A stretch of 64,000 nt of DNA from M3007 sp044226205 (GTDB lineage Bacteria; Bacteroidota; Bacteroidia; Chitinophagales; Saprospiraceae): assembly GCA_044226205.1 (NCBI GenBank), contig JBGAHL010000016.1, positions 1-64,000 of the forward strand, in the 5' to 3' direction. The position numbers were made by a program, and so were the translations under genes. The first letter of the stretch is position 1. Each line of letters begins with the position of its first letter. This document shows, in pieces, positions 42,953-52,035 of this stretch. The notes under the pieces are model-generated. The model did not search any database. It was not told the origin of the DNA and saw only the letters and a program-made list of their open reading frames with translations.

Positions 42953-45394
42953 TCACACCGGATCGACATCCACCGCGACCTGCACCTGCCCAAAGCCTTT
43001 TTCGCCAACGACGATCTCCGTGGTCGCCCTGATCAGGTTTTTGGTCCACAGCAGCAGACGGGCGTCCTTTTCCAGTTTAAGCAAAATATCCTGTCCGTAC
43101 AGACCGCGCAACCGTGAAATCGGCGGCTGAACCGGCCCCAGCACCCGCTCGCCGAGTTTTTCCCTCAACACACGGGCAAACAGCGCGGCGGCGGCTTGCA
43201 CGGTTCTTTCCTCCTTGTGGCGCAGGGTGAGCTGGATCATTCGTACAAAAGGCGGATAATTGAACTCCCGGCGTTCGGCCAGTTCGCGCCGCAGGTGACC
43301 GGCAAAATCGCCGCTCAGCACTTCCTGCAGCACCGGGTGGGTAGGGTTGTAGGCCTGGAGCAGCACGCGCCCGCGTTTGTTTTTGCGGCCCGCACGTCCG
43401 GCAACCTGCGTCAGCAATTGGTAAGCGCGTTCACCCGCACGGAAGTCGGGGAAGCGCACGAGTTGATCGGCGCCGAGCACGCCGACCAGCCCGACATTTT
43501 CGAAATCGAGGCCTTTGGTCACCATTTGTGTGCCGACGAGCACGTCGAGTTCTTTTTCTTCAAATGCCGCGAGCAACGCGCCTAGACTGGTTTTCGATCC
43601 GGCCGTATCGAGATCAAGCCGCCCAACGCGGGCTTCGGGCAAGAGGAGTTTGAGGTCGTCCTCGATCTTTTCCGTGCCGAATCCGAGCAGGGTCACCTTG
43701 CCGCTGCCGCAGGCCGGGCAAACCTTCACGGGCTCCTGCTGGTAGCCGCAATAATGGCAACGAAGCCGGTCGCTGAACTTGTGGTAGGTCAGGCTGACGT
43801 CGCAATGGCGGCACTGGGCCGTCCAGCCGCACACCTGACATTCCATGATAGGAGCGAATCCGCGGCGATTCTGGAACAGGATGACCTGTTCGCCGTTGGC
43901 GAGTGCTGCTTGCAGGCTGTCGAGCAGGGCGCTTGAAAAAATACCCTGCATGCGGCGGGTTTTTAGTTGATCGCGCAGGTCGACAGTGTCGATTTCGGGC
44001 ATTTCCACGCCGCCGAAGCGCTCGCGAAGTTCGACGAGGCCGTATTTGCCGCTGCTGGCGTTGAAATAGGTTTCGAGCGCAGGGGTGGCAGTGCCCAGCA
44101 AGACTTTGGCGCCGTACAGTCCGGCCAGGTAAATAGCCGTGTCGCGGGCGTGGTAGCGGGGAGCGGGGTCGTATTGTTTGAACGAAGGGTCGTGCTCTTC
44201 GTCTACGATGACGAGTTGCAGGTTTTGAAAAGGCAAAAAAAGCCCGGAGCGCGCGCTCAGGATCACCGGCTGGCCGGCGGCGGTATTGCGCCAGAGTTCG
44301 ACGCGTTCGTGGTAATTTATTTTTGAGTGATAAACCGAGATGTCGCCACCCAGTACTTTTTTTAAACGGTTGATAATCTGGGTAGTAAGGGCGATTTCCG
44401 GCAAAAGATAAAGCACCTGGCCGCCTTGCCGGATGGTCTGCTGAATGAGTTCGACGTACACCCGGGTTTTGCCCGAGCCGGTGACGCCGTGGAGCAGTAC
44501 CACGTTTTTTTCACGAAAATGCGCTTCGATCTCTTCCAATGCCCGTTGCTGGTGCGGCGAGAGCTCGCCGGCTTCGGCAAATTCGTCGTCGTAACCGGCC
44601 ACACGGCTCACTTCGCGTTCAAAAATTTCAAGGATGCCATTTTTGACCAGGGTGTTTAGCGAGGAGGGGGAGGCGCCGGATTTTTTCAGCAATTCGGACC
44701 GCCGGACGAGGGGTTGTTGCCTCGACAGGTGCAGATAGGCCAGCAGGGCTTCCATCTGTTTCTCCCGTTTTTCCAGTTCTGCCATTACTTCGCGCAGCTG
44801 TTCAGGCGCCGAACGGTAGGGCTCGGCCAGCCGCACGGCCGTGATCATGCGGGGCCGGTATTTTTCCTGCAAATCTTCCCGCAAAAACAACAGCCCGCGA
44901 TTGAGCAGGCGCTGGATGACGGGGAAAACCGTCTTTTTGTTCAGGATTTTGCGCACGTCGTCGATGGAAACGGCATTCTGGATTTGCAGGGCTTCGGCCA
45001 CCAGGTACTCGTCGTCGTCGAATTCGCCGAAGTCGTCGCCATAGGACGGATTCAGTACCACTTTCGTCTCGCTGGTCAGTTTGAGGTGGCCGGGCATGGC
45101 CGCAGCCATCACTTCACCGAGCGTGCAGCAATAATATTCGGAGAGCCAGTCCCACATTTTCAGTTGCTGCGGGCTCACTACGGAGACCTCATCGAGCACT
45201 GCCTGAATGCTTTTGACGCGATAATCGGGCTTTTCATCGTGGACACGCTCCACCAGACCGCTGTACAGTTTGCTGGGCCCGAACTGCACCTCGACGCGAA
45301 CGCCTTTCTGGATGTAGGCAGCGAGGCTGTCCGGCACCGCGTAGGTGTAGGTGCGTTTGGGCAGGGCAAGCGGCAGGATAATATCGGCGTACAT
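42953..45394 (-). CDS. priA: Primosomal protein N' (replication restart helicase)
   Basis: 813 residues from the ATG at 45394, where the family start MYADIILPLALPKRTYTY occurs; the frame extends further upstream but without homology. It restarts stalled replication forks as an ATP-driven 3'-5' helicase. Walker A GVTGSGKTRVY, DEEH in VIVDEEHDPSFKQ, LGTATPALETY, and two zinc-binding Cys clusters (CQVCGWTAQCRHC and CHYCGYQQEPVKVCPACG) are present. TQMVTKGLDFENVGLVG and QVAGRAGR are helicase motifs V and VI. About 345 bp without a gene separate its stop from the cyclase start; nothing recognisable is there. Confidence 0.96.
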   Translation of the reverse strand: MYADIILPLALPKRTYTYAVPDSLAAYIQKGVRVEVQFGPSKLYSGLVERVHDEKPDYRVKSIQAVLDEVSVVSPQQLKMWDWLSEYYCCTLGEVMAAAMPGHLKLTSETKVVLNPSYGDDFGEFDDDEYLVAEALQIQNAVSIDDVRKILNKKTVFPVIQRLLNRGLLFLREDLQEKYRPRMITAVRLAEPYRSAPEQLREVMAELEKREKQMEALLAYLHLSRQQPLVRRSELLKKSGASPSSLNTLVKNGILEIFEREVSRVAGYDDEFAEAGELSPHQQRALEEIEAHFREKNVVLLHGVTGSGKTRVYVELIQQTIRQGGQVLYLLPEIALTTQIINRLKKVLGGDISVYHSKINYHERVELWRNTAAGQPVILSARSGLFLPFQNLQLVIVDEEHDPSFKQYDPAPRYHARDTAIYLAGLYGAKVLLGTATPALETYFNASSGKYGLVELRERFGGVEMPEIDTVDLRDQLKTRRMQGIFSSALLDSLQAALANGEQVILFQNRRGFAPIMECQVCGWTAQCRHCDVSLTYHKFSDRLRCHYCGYQQEPVKVCPACGSGKVTLLGFGTEKIEDDLKLLLPEARVGRLDLDTAGSKTSLGALLAAFEEKELDVLVGTQMVTKGLDFENVGLVGVLGADQLVRFPDFRAGERAYQLLTQVAGRAGRKNKRGRVLLQAYNPTHPVLQEVLSGDFAGHLRRELAERREFNYPPFVRMIQLTLRHKEERTVQAAAALFARVLREKLGERVLGPVQPPISRLRGLYGQDILLKLEKDARLLLWTKNLIRATTEIVVGEKGFGQVQVAVDVDPV

Positions 45395-45555
45395 GCGAAA
45401 AAGAAGAGAGGAGAAAGAATCCGTGCAGCAAATTTGAAACAAATTATTTGCAATGGGCCCCGGTTTTTTTATCTTCCGAGGCCGGGCGAAGCACTGCTCC
45501 TTCAAGATGTTAAAAAATTCTCGCAAAATGAACTCATAACATAAACGTTAAGTTT

Positions 45556-45563
45556 TACTTTTG
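45556..45563 (+). promoter_or_regulatory. Bacteroidota -7 box for the infC operon
   Basis: TACTTTTG fits TAnnTTTG, about 95 bases upstream of the infC start. The leader in between has a small gccc-tgttt-gggc hairpin followed by a T run (45616-45638), a possible attenuator. Confidence 0.45.
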
Positions 45564-45657
45564 TGCAAACAAGAGCGCTGGGTACGCGGGTCTTTCCGGG
45601 TATCCACTTTTTTTTGCCCTGTTTGGGCGGTATTTTTTAACAAAACAACTTGATTCA

Positions 45658-46311
45658 TTGGCATTAAAACCTTCCTATCCTTCCCGGCCGGGCGGTAACC
45701 GGCCCGGAGGCAACCGGCCCGGAGGCGGTGGTCGTCCTTACGACCGGCGTTTCCCGCAAGCACCCGAACACAACATCAACGAATACATCCGTGCCCCCGA
45801 GGTGCGTTTGGTTGGCGACAACCTGGCGGAAATCAGCGAGGCTGTCGGGCAAAACGTAGAGACGGGCATTTTTCCCACGGGCACCCTGCGGCGCTGGGCC
45901 GAAGAAATGGGACTCGACGTGGTGGAAATCACCCCGAACGCCGAGCCGCCGGTCGTCCGAATTACCGACTACAACAAGTTCCTTTACCAGAAGAAAAAAC
46001 GCGAAAAGGAACTGAAAGCCAATGCGGTCAAGCAGGAACTGAAAGAGATCCGCTTTGGTCCCGAAACCGGCGAACACGACTTCGAATTCAAACTGCGGCA
46101 TGCCAAAAACTTCCTCGCGGAAGGCAACAAGGTGAAAGCCTACGTGCAATTCCGGGGCCGAGCCATCATGTTCAAAGACCGTGGCGAATTATTGTTGCTG
46201 CGTTTTATCAAAGAACTCGAAGAACTGGGCGCCGCCGAACAACTACCCAAACTCGAAGGCAAACGAATGATGGTCATCCTCGCTCCCAAAAAGGGTGTGG
46301 TGAAAAAATAA
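45658..46311 (+). CDS. infC: Translation initiation factor IF-3
   Basis: 217 residues from a TTG start at 45658. There is no in-frame ATG or GTG nearby, and the frame is open upstream. A Gly/Pro/Arg-rich N-terminal tail (PSRPGGNRPGGNRPGG) precedes the IF-3 domains: APEVRLVGDNLAEISEAV, and FGPETGEHDFEFKLRHAKNF, then KVKAYVQFRGRAIMFKDRG. IF-3 controls start-codon choice and 30S recycling; non-ATG starts in infC are common and let IF-3 repress its own synthesis. First gene of infC-rpmI-rplT. Confidence 0.95.
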   Translation: MALKPSYPSRPGGNRPGGNRPGGGGRPYDRRFPQAPEHNINEYIRAPEVRLVGDNLAEISEAVGQNVETGIFPTGTLRRWAEEMGLDVVEITPNAEPPVVRITDYNKFLYQKKKREKELKANAVKQELKEIRFGPETGEHDFEFKLRHAKNFLAEGNKVKAYVQFRGRAIMFKDRGELLLLRFIKELEELGAAEQLPKLEGKRMMVILAPKKGVVKK

Positions 46312-46389
46312 GTGGAAAAGATCAGGCCGCAGGCATCTTACACGGCCAACTTTTTTCCCTGCATTCTTTTGTCGTTCGCCGGGAGCGGT

Positions 46390-46397
46390 TACCTTTG
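46390..46397 (+). promoter_or_regulatory. Bacteroidota -7 box before rpmI
   Basis: TACCTTTG fits TAnnTTTG, 30 bases before the rpmI ATG, suggesting an internal promoter in the operon. Confidence 0.45.
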
Positions 46398-46427
46398 CGC
46401 TCCATTTTCAAAAAATACTGATTTATC

Positions 46428-46622
46428 ATGCCGAAAATGAAAACCCACTCCAGCGCCAAGAAGCGTTTCAAGGTGACTGGCACGGGTAAAATCAAGCGTA
46501 ATCGGGCTCGTATGCGCCACCTGATGCGCAAAAAAACGACAAAAGCCAAGCGCCACCTGCGCAACGGAGTGATCGTGGATCAATCCGAACACGCACGTAT
46601 CGAGCGCCTGCTGGCTATGTAA
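46428..46622 (+). CDS. rpmI: 50S ribosomal protein L35
   Basis: 64 residues, basic, with the family sequence MPKMKTHSSAKKRFKVTGTG followed by RNRARMRHLMRKKT and the C-terminal helix. Between infC and rplT, the standard gene order. Confidence 0.97.
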   Translation: MPKMKTHSSAKKRFKVTGTGKIKRNRARMRHLMRKKTTKAKRHLRNGVIVDQSEHARIERLLAM

Positions 46623-46747
46623 TTCAGCGCATAATGTCCCGTTTTTAGCGGGAGATTAGAACCTTATTTTTTAACGAGAATTTCGGAAAAAGCATTTGTC
46701 GGCCTTTTGCGCCTCAAATCCCGGAATTGCACTAAAAAAATTCGCTC

Positions 46748-47098
46748 ATGCCAAGAGCTACCAACAACCCGGCCAGCCGCGCCCGCCGGAAAAGAATTAT
46801 GCTCGCCGCCCGCGGTTATTTCGGCGCGCGTTCCAAAGTTTACACCGTTGCCAAGAACACCCTTGAAAAAGGCTGGCAGTACGCTTTCCGCGACCGCAAG
46901 TTCAAAAAACGCGTGTACCGCCGCCTGTGGATCGCCCGTATCAACGCTGCAACGCGTGCTCAGGGCATCACGTACAGCCGCTTTATTCATGCCTTGTCTG
47001 AAAAAGACATTGCCCTGAACCGCAAAGCCCTGGCTGACCTGGCCCTCAACCACCCGGCAACGTTCAAAGCCATCGTCGATTCGGTGAAGAACAAATAA
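46748..47098 (+). CDS. rplT: 50S ribosomal protein L20
   Basis: 116 residues. Family motifs ARRKRIMLAARGYFGARSKV, YAFRDRKFKKRVYRRLWIAR and INAATRAQGITYSRFIHAL are all present. In other bacteria L20 also represses its own operon by binding a leader structure; no such site could be proven here. Followed by a strong palindromic terminator. Confidence 0.97.
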   Translation: MPRATNNPASRARRKRIMLAARGYFGARSKVYTVAKNTLEKGWQYAFRDRKFKKRVYRRLWIARINAATRAQGITYSRFIHALSEKDIALNRKALADLALNHPATFKAIVDSVKNK

Positions 47099-47142
47099 GC
47101 CGTTTTACGGGTCTGGTACCCGAAATTCCGGCCTGCCATTTT

Positions 47143-47183
47143 CGCGAGCCATCCTGATCGATCAGGATGGCTCGCGTTTTTTT
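47143..47183 (+). terminator. Terminator of infC-rpmI-rplT operon
   Basis: A perfect 34-bp palindrome at 47143-47176 (arms cgcgagccatcctgatcg) is followed by seven T. Confidence 0.92.
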
Positions 47184-47324
47184 GCCGCCCTGCAAGGCTT
47201 CAGAAATTACTTTTTTGACAAATCCCTTTCTTTTGTTGCGCTCCAATCGGAGAATTACCGGAACTTCGGCTTCTGTTTCCAAACCGATTAAACATTTAAC
47301 CTTACTTACACTTTGCTTTACCCT

Positions 47325-48110
47325 ATGAAAAAAGCACTACTCTCCTTTGTTCTGCTCTGTGTCGCAGGTTTTGTTTCAGCCCAGGACTGCCAGGTGGATT
47401 CCAGCCTTCTGCAAACCGGCGGCTTGCTTTCTCCCACCCCGTATTCCGATCAAAATCCGCAGTACAACCTCGCTGTTGCCTGTATCGGATCGCCGTACAA
47501 CCAATCGGTCACCGTCAATGTGCCTTCTACTTTTTCGGGCTTCCCGATCGATAGCGTAGGCATCGCGGCAGCGGGCGCCATTGGCAACCTGCCGGCTGGC
47601 CTGCAGTACAGCTGCGAGCCGCCGAACTGCATTTTCTACCCGGGCACACTCGGCTGTATCCTCATGTACGGCACGCCCAGCGGCTCCAACCCTGCCCCCG
47701 ACACACTCGATCTTACCATCACCGCGACGGTTTACACCCCGCTGATCGATATTCCGATCGGTTTTCCGGGTCAGGCCGCCCCGGGCAACCACTACTACCT
47801 GATCCTCAACCAGGCAGGTAACTGCGCCAGCGCGGCTACCGAACCGTCCGGCGCAATCAGCAGCCTCAAAAGCGCCCCCAACCCGTTCAGCGTCCAGACG
47901 ACCATCGAAGTGGTATCCGTTCAGGCCGGCCAGTTCCAGTTCGAAGTATTCGATCTGCTCGGCCAGCGTGTTTTCTTTGAAAACATCCGCCTCGTGGAAG
48001 GTTCCAACACCTTCACCTTCGATGCCGGCGACCTTGCCAACGGCTCCTACTTCTACAGCATCGGCAATGGCGAAGGCAAATTGTCGAAAATGTTCGTCGT
48101 AGCGCGATAG
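47325..48110 (+). CDS. Secreted protein with T9SS sorting domain
   Basis: 261 residues from the ATG at 47325, signal peptide LLSFVLLCVAGFVSAQ. The middle (about 25-175) has a beta-rich, Cys-containing pattern (YSCEPPNCIFYPGTLGC) but no recognised family. The last 80 residues are a clear sorting domain (FEVFDLLGQRVFFEN, LANGSYFYSIGNGEG). The central region shares the GLPAGLQYSCEPPNC... style with the PKD-containing neighbour at 48297 (EGLPPGLNWQP), so the two may be diverged relatives. Confidence 0.8.
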   Translation: MKKALLSFVLLCVAGFVSAQDCQVDSSLLQTGGLLSPTPYSDQNPQYNLAVACIGSPYNQSVTVNVPSTFSGFPIDSVGIAAAGAIGNLPAGLQYSCEPPNCIFYPGTLGCILMYGTPSGSNPAPDTLDLTITATVYTPLIDIPIGFPGQAAPGNHYYLILNQAGNCASAATEPSGAISSLKSAPNPFSVQTTIEVVSVQAGQFQFEVFDLLGQRVFFENIRLVEGSNTFTFDAGDLANGSYFYSIGNGEGKLSKMFVVAR

Positions 48111-48119
48111 TTTTTTTAG

Positions 48120-48196
48120 TGATGAGTGATGAGTGATGAACGATGAGTTTTACGATTGGAATAAACTCATCACTCATCACTCATCACTCATCACTT
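48120..48196. repeat. Inverted arrays of a gatgagt heptamer
   Basis: Left side gtgatgagtgatgagtgatg (from 48120) and right side catcactcatcactcatcac (to about 48193) are complementary around about 20 bp. It can form a long hairpin after the preceding gene. Confidence 0.75.
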
Positions 48197-48296
48197 CTTT
48201 TAATCGGCTTGTGAAAAGTTGTTGCCGCCTTCGGACCGACCGTCCATTCTCTCCTTTTTTGCAACATAATTTTATCACAAACCAACCCCGTTGCTT

Positions 48297-50105
48297 ATGC
48301 GACAAATCGCGCTTTCCCTTTTGCTGGGCGTATTTGCCATTTCCGCGCTCTCTGCCCAAATCGGCTGCCCCGGCTGCCAAACCAACCTGCCTCCTCTTCC
48401 TGCCGATACCCTTTATCTTCAAAATTTGCCGGATGGCGAACAAGGGCAGACGTACGATCACGACATCTCTTTTCGCGTTCCCAAAACCACCACGCCGGTC
48501 AATGCTGTAGACAGCGTGACACCGCCGGGTCTGCCTATTTCCAAAATTGAAATTGTGTCGCTGGAAGGGCTCCCTCCCGGCCTCAACTGGCAGCCCAGCC
48601 AGTGGAGTTTTCAGACGGATAGCGAAACGGACGGCTGCATCCGTATTTGCGGTACGCCAGAAGTGGCCGATTCGTTCGTCTTGATCGTCAAACTGAAAGC
48701 CACGGTCTTTATCATCACCCAGGAAGCCAGCTTCCCGATGTCGCTGTATATCGCGCCGCCCACGGTAAGCAACGACGGCTTCTCCATGGCGAATTATGCC
48801 GGCTGCGGCAGTACCACGGTGTCGTTTACCAACAATCACCCCTCCGGTGGCAGTCCGGATTACACCTATGCCTGGGATTTTGGCGATGGGACCACATTTG
48901 ATGGCGAAAACCCGCCGCCGCACACCTACAATACGCCAGGCGTGTATCCTGTCAATTATTATGCGGCTATCGATACCGGCCGCTACGTACTCAAAAACGC
49001 CACCGTCATTGATGTCGATTGCGTGGATCAACTGGGGCTCGGAGCCCCCGACCTTTATTTATTGGTAAAAGGCCCGGACGGTCAGTTGCTGTTCGACTCA
49101 TCACCGGATGTAGAAAACACCTCGTTGCCGTTCACATTTCCGGTTGGTTTGGCGCTCGATGCCGGCAATTACACCATCGAGGTGTGGGATGAAGATTCCG
49201 GACTGAAAGGCAGCGACGACCCTTGCGGCACGGTTTCGTTCAATTATTTGAGCAATGACACCCTTGTAGCAGGCGGATTTGAAGTCGCGCTGGTTATCGA
49301 AAAACCGGTGACGGAATTGTTCTCCGTCGATACCGTATTCGTGTACGAGCAGCCTGCCGCCCCGACCGTAACGGCGCCGAACGGCTTGTCCAATTGCACC
49401 GGCAACCCGACCCTGTCGCTGGAATCTTCTTCTACCGACAACAACCAGTGGTTGCTCGATGGCGATCCGCTCGCCGGCGCCACGAGCAACATCTACGTAC
49501 CGCAAGTCACCGGCTATTATCAGGTTCAAATTACCAATGCGGAAGGCTGTAAAGCCGTTTCCGACAGCGTTTTGGTTGGGCTTTACACCCCGCCCGCAGA
49601 ACCCGTTTTCGCGAATCACCTGAACCTGCTGTATCTGACTGATTCGATTGGCGTTCCGGCTTCGTATGATTTTCAATGGTTCCTGTCCGGCGTCCCGATC
49701 CCGGGAGAAACAGGCTGGACGCTATGTACTGCCGAGAACGGTGTTTATGGTCTGGTTGTGACGGACGCCAACACCGGCTGCTCCAATTTTTTTGCAGGAT
49801 CGGTTACCTACGACCCCAATTACCCCGATTGCATCAGCGGTACGAAGGACATTGCTATTGCGCCTATGAGTCTTTTTCCCAATCCCGCATCTACGGAAGT
49901 GACGCTGCAATGGCAGGAAGGCGGCAATGCCCCCGCTGTTTTGCGCATGTTTGATACTGCAGGCCGTATGGTGAAACAGGAAACGATCCCAGGCGGCGTT
50001 CAGGCCCACACGTTCTCCTGTTCCGGCTTGTCGCCCGGCGTTTACACCCTTTCGCTGTCCGGCGAACGGAGCCTGTTTGTAGGCCGCTTGGTGATTATGA
50101 AATGA
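48297..50105 (+). CDS. Secreted PKD-domain protein with T9SS sorting domain
   Basis: 602 residues from the ATG at 48297, signal peptide SLLLGVFAISALSAQ. Residues about 160-245 form a PKD domain (GDGTTFDGENPPPHTYNTPG, including YTYAWDFGDGTTF). Ig-like modules follow (VTGYYQVQITNAEGC, CTAENGVYGLVVTDANTGC). The C-terminal sorting domain has PNPASTEVTLQWQEGG, RMFDTAGRMVKQE and LSPGVYTLSLSGE. Surface-attached or secreted; ligand unknown. Confidence 0.85.
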   Translation: MRQIALSLLLGVFAISALSAQIGCPGCQTNLPPLPADTLYLQNLPDGEQGQTYDHDISFRVPKTTTPVNAVDSVTPPGLPISKIEIVSLEGLPPGLNWQPSQWSFQTDSETDGCIRICGTPEVADSFVLIVKLKATVFIITQEASFPMSLYIAPPTVSNDGFSMANYAGCGSTTVSFTNNHPSGGSPDYTYAWDFGDGTTFDGENPPPHTYNTPGVYPVNYYAAIDTGRYVLKNATVIDVDCVDQLGLGAPDLYLLVKGPDGQLLFDSSPDVENTSLPFTFPVGLALDAGNYTIEVWDEDSGLKGSDDPCGTVSFNYLSNDTLVAGGFEVALVIEKPVTELFSVDTVFVYEQPAAPTVTAPNGLSNCTGNPTLSLESSSTDNNQWLLDGDPLAGATSNIYVPQVTGYYQVQITNAEGCKAVSDSVLVGLYTPPAEPVFANHLNLLYLTDSIGVPASYDFQWFLSGVPIPGETGWTLCTAENGVYGLVVTDANTGCSNFFAGSVTYDPNYPDCISGTKDIAIAPMSLFPNPASTEVTLQWQEGGNAPAVLRMFDTAGRMVKQETIPGGVQAHTFSCSGLSPGVYTLSLSGERSLFVGRLVIMK

Positions 50106-50107
50106 TG

Positions 50108-50218
50108 ATAAGGTGGGTTGATGAGGTTGATATAGTTTATTAGGTTGATGAGGTTTATAAGATTGATGGTCAAGTGTTTATAAACCTCGTCAACCTTATA
50201 AACCCTATCAACCCTATT
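50108..50218. repeat. AT-rich inverted array (ggttgatgagg / tataaacc words), left of esterase gene
   Basis: Left part ggttgatgaggttgatatag and ggttgatgaggtttataag; right part tttataaacctcgtcaacc, ataaaccctatcaacccta. The two parts are complementary with mismatches. A sister copy lies at 51912-52035. Confidence 0.7.
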
Positions 50219-50222
50219 AAAA

Positions 50223-50257
50223 AAGAGCCGTCATGTCGAACATGGCGGCTCTTTTTT
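50223..50257. terminator. Bidirectional terminator
   Basis: The 13-bp stem aagagccgtcatg (50223-50235) pairs with catggcggctctt (50241-50253) with one wobble, flanked by A4 and T6. Confidence 0.85.
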
Positions 50258-50275
50258 AATAGGGGACGATTCGTT

Positions 50276-51886
50276 TTAGTCGAACATCACGATTTTGGTC
50301 ATAAAGCCTTCTTTGAAACTCACCTTGATTACATACAAACCTGAAACAAGCCCGTTGCGTTCGATGGTGAAGTTGTTGGCATTTACGTTGTTGTGCATTT
50401 GCACGAGACGGCCGGTGCGGTCGTACACCTGAATAGCAAGCATCGGGTGTTCAACTTCGCTGGTCAGACGGATTTCGCTGCTGGCAGGGTTCGGAGCGGC
50501 GTTGAGCGCGATATTTTGTGCCTGCGGCTCGTTCTGGCCAACCACGGCGTCGATGCACTCCTGCAGGCCCAGTGCGAAGCAGGCGCGCGGTGCATAGAAA
50601 CGCATCACCGTATCCACATAAGCGATAGCATAGGCTTTGTCGTTGTTGCAGGTAGCCGGTGCGGCAGGCTGGAAGCTCGTCCATTCCCACGGAGCCGTGG
50701 TAGCGGGCGGGTTGCCCGGCTGAAGGAAGGGATAGAGGCCCGGGGTCGGGTCGGACACATCGACATTGCCCGGCTGGAGCAGGGGAGAGTTGGCAAAAGC
50801 GAGTTCCTGCTCGGCAGTCAGGTCGAACACGACGCCTGCATCAGCAAAAAGCGTATTGTTGCCATAGGCCTCGGCTTTTTGCTGGGCGAAGTAGCTGCCC
50901 ACTACGCGAACAACCTGCAGGGGCGTGCCCGGAACGTTCACGATACCTTCATTGTAAGGAGCATAGATGTCGGTCGGTACGTGATAGGAGATCATCGGCG
51001 GTTGGCCGGGGCTAAGCCAGGTTGAGTCGCCGACAGCGCCGGCCATGTTGACGCAGAGCTGGAAATCGGAGGAATAGCCCACGTGGTTGGGATAGCACAG
51101 GGTATCGAGGCCGTTGGGCGCCGATGCGTTGGGTACCTGGCCTACGCTGGTGCCGTAGATGTCGCCGTTGACCGGTTCGATGATCATCGGGATCGGCGGC
51201 GTGTTGGGATTCTGGTCGTGGTCCCAAACGAATTTACCACCCGAGGCAGTCGGGATTTTGAGGTAATTATCGAGCGCCGCAGTGTTCAGCGTGATGTAAC
51301 CGCCCGTGCCCTGGCCCCAAAGCACGATTTTGTTGGGGTCGATGCCCCAGGGGTTGCCGGCTTCGGCAACGGTTTTGCGGAAATAGCGAATGGCCGTACG
51401 GGCATCCTGAACGCCGCGATAGGCAGCGTTGATCAGGCCGTAACGGCGGTCAACGTCGGTCGGAGCAAGAGGGTTCCAGCCGAGACGGTAGTCGACGGAA
51501 GCAACTACATAACCCATGCTGGCCAGGCGATGTGCGGCTTCCACAGGGAAAGAGTCGGTCCGCGTACCGCCGCAGGCGCCGTTAAAGCCGCCTTGCGTGG
51601 GGTTGGAAGGGTTGTAGAAAGGCAGGAAGTTGCCGGTGTGGAAAATGAGCACCAGCGGACGGTTTGTAGCCGTATCGCCTTCCGGACGGTACACGTCGAG
51701 TTTCAATGCTTCGGGAACAGCCTGACCCAGTACCGAGTAGTACAGCACCGTGGCATTGACCCCGTACACGACTCCGCCGTCTTTTGTCACGTTGTCGAAT
51801 ACAGGCTGCAGATAGCGGGTTTGTGCCGTGATCATACCAGAGGCGAAGCTGGCAATCAGCAGAAGAAGTACAGGTAATTTTTTCAT
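50276..51886 (-). CDS. Esterase-fold (alpha/beta hydrolase) protein lacking catalytic Ser, T9SS sorting domain
   Basis: 536 residues from the ATG at 51886, signal peptide LLLLIASFASGMITAQ. The carboxylesterase/BD-FAE-type alpha/beta hydrolase core is recognisable: RPLVLIFHTGNFLPFYNP in the oxyanion region, VVASVDYRLGWNP, and the nucleophile elbow KIVLWGQGTGGYITL. In the usual elbow (GxSxGG) the Ser is replaced by Gly, so classical esterase activity is doubtful. The C-terminus (IQVYDRTGRLVQMHNNV, LVSGLYVIKVSF) is a sorting domain. It lies between two AT-rich repeat arrays. Confidence 0.82.
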   Translation of the reverse strand: MKKLPVLLLLIASFASGMITAQTRYLQPVFDNVTKDGGVVYGVNATVLYYSVLGQAVPEALKLDVYRPEGDTATNRPLVLIFHTGNFLPFYNPSNPTQGGFNGACGGTRTDSFPVEAAHRLASMGYVVASVDYRLGWNPLAPTDVDRRYGLINAAYRGVQDARTAIRYFRKTVAEAGNPWGIDPNKIVLWGQGTGGYITLNTAALDNYLKIPTASGGKFVWDHDQNPNTPPIPMIIEPVNGDIYGTSVGQVPNASAPNGLDTLCYPNHVGYSSDFQLCVNMAGAVGDSTWLSPGQPPMISYHVPTDIYAPYNEGIVNVPGTPLQVVRVVGSYFAQQKAEAYGNNTLFADAGVVFDLTAEQELAFANSPLLQPGNVDVSDPTPGLYPFLQPGNPPATTAPWEWTSFQPAAPATCNNDKAYAIAYVDTVMRFYAPRACFALGLQECIDAVVGQNEPQAQNIALNAAPNPASSEIRLTSEVEHPMLAIQVYDRTGRLVQMHNNVNANNFTIERNGLVSGLYVIKVSFKEGFMTKIVMFD

Positions 51887-51911
51887 TGTCAGAGGATTGT
51901 GATGTAGAATG

Positions 51912-52035
51912 GTTGGTTGCAATGAATGTTGATTATGGTTGATAAGGGTTGATGAGGGTTTATAAAAATTGATCATTCACGAACAAAATCAACCTTTATA
52001 AACCTTTATAAACCTTCATAAACCCTTATCAATCA
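51912..52035. repeat. AT-rich inverted array, right of esterase gene
   Basis: Left ggttgataagggttgatgag, then gggtttataaaaattgatc; right caacctttataaaccttta-taaacc and cataaacccttatcaatc. Complementary halves around about 20 bp, like the array at 50108-50218. Confidence 0.7.
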
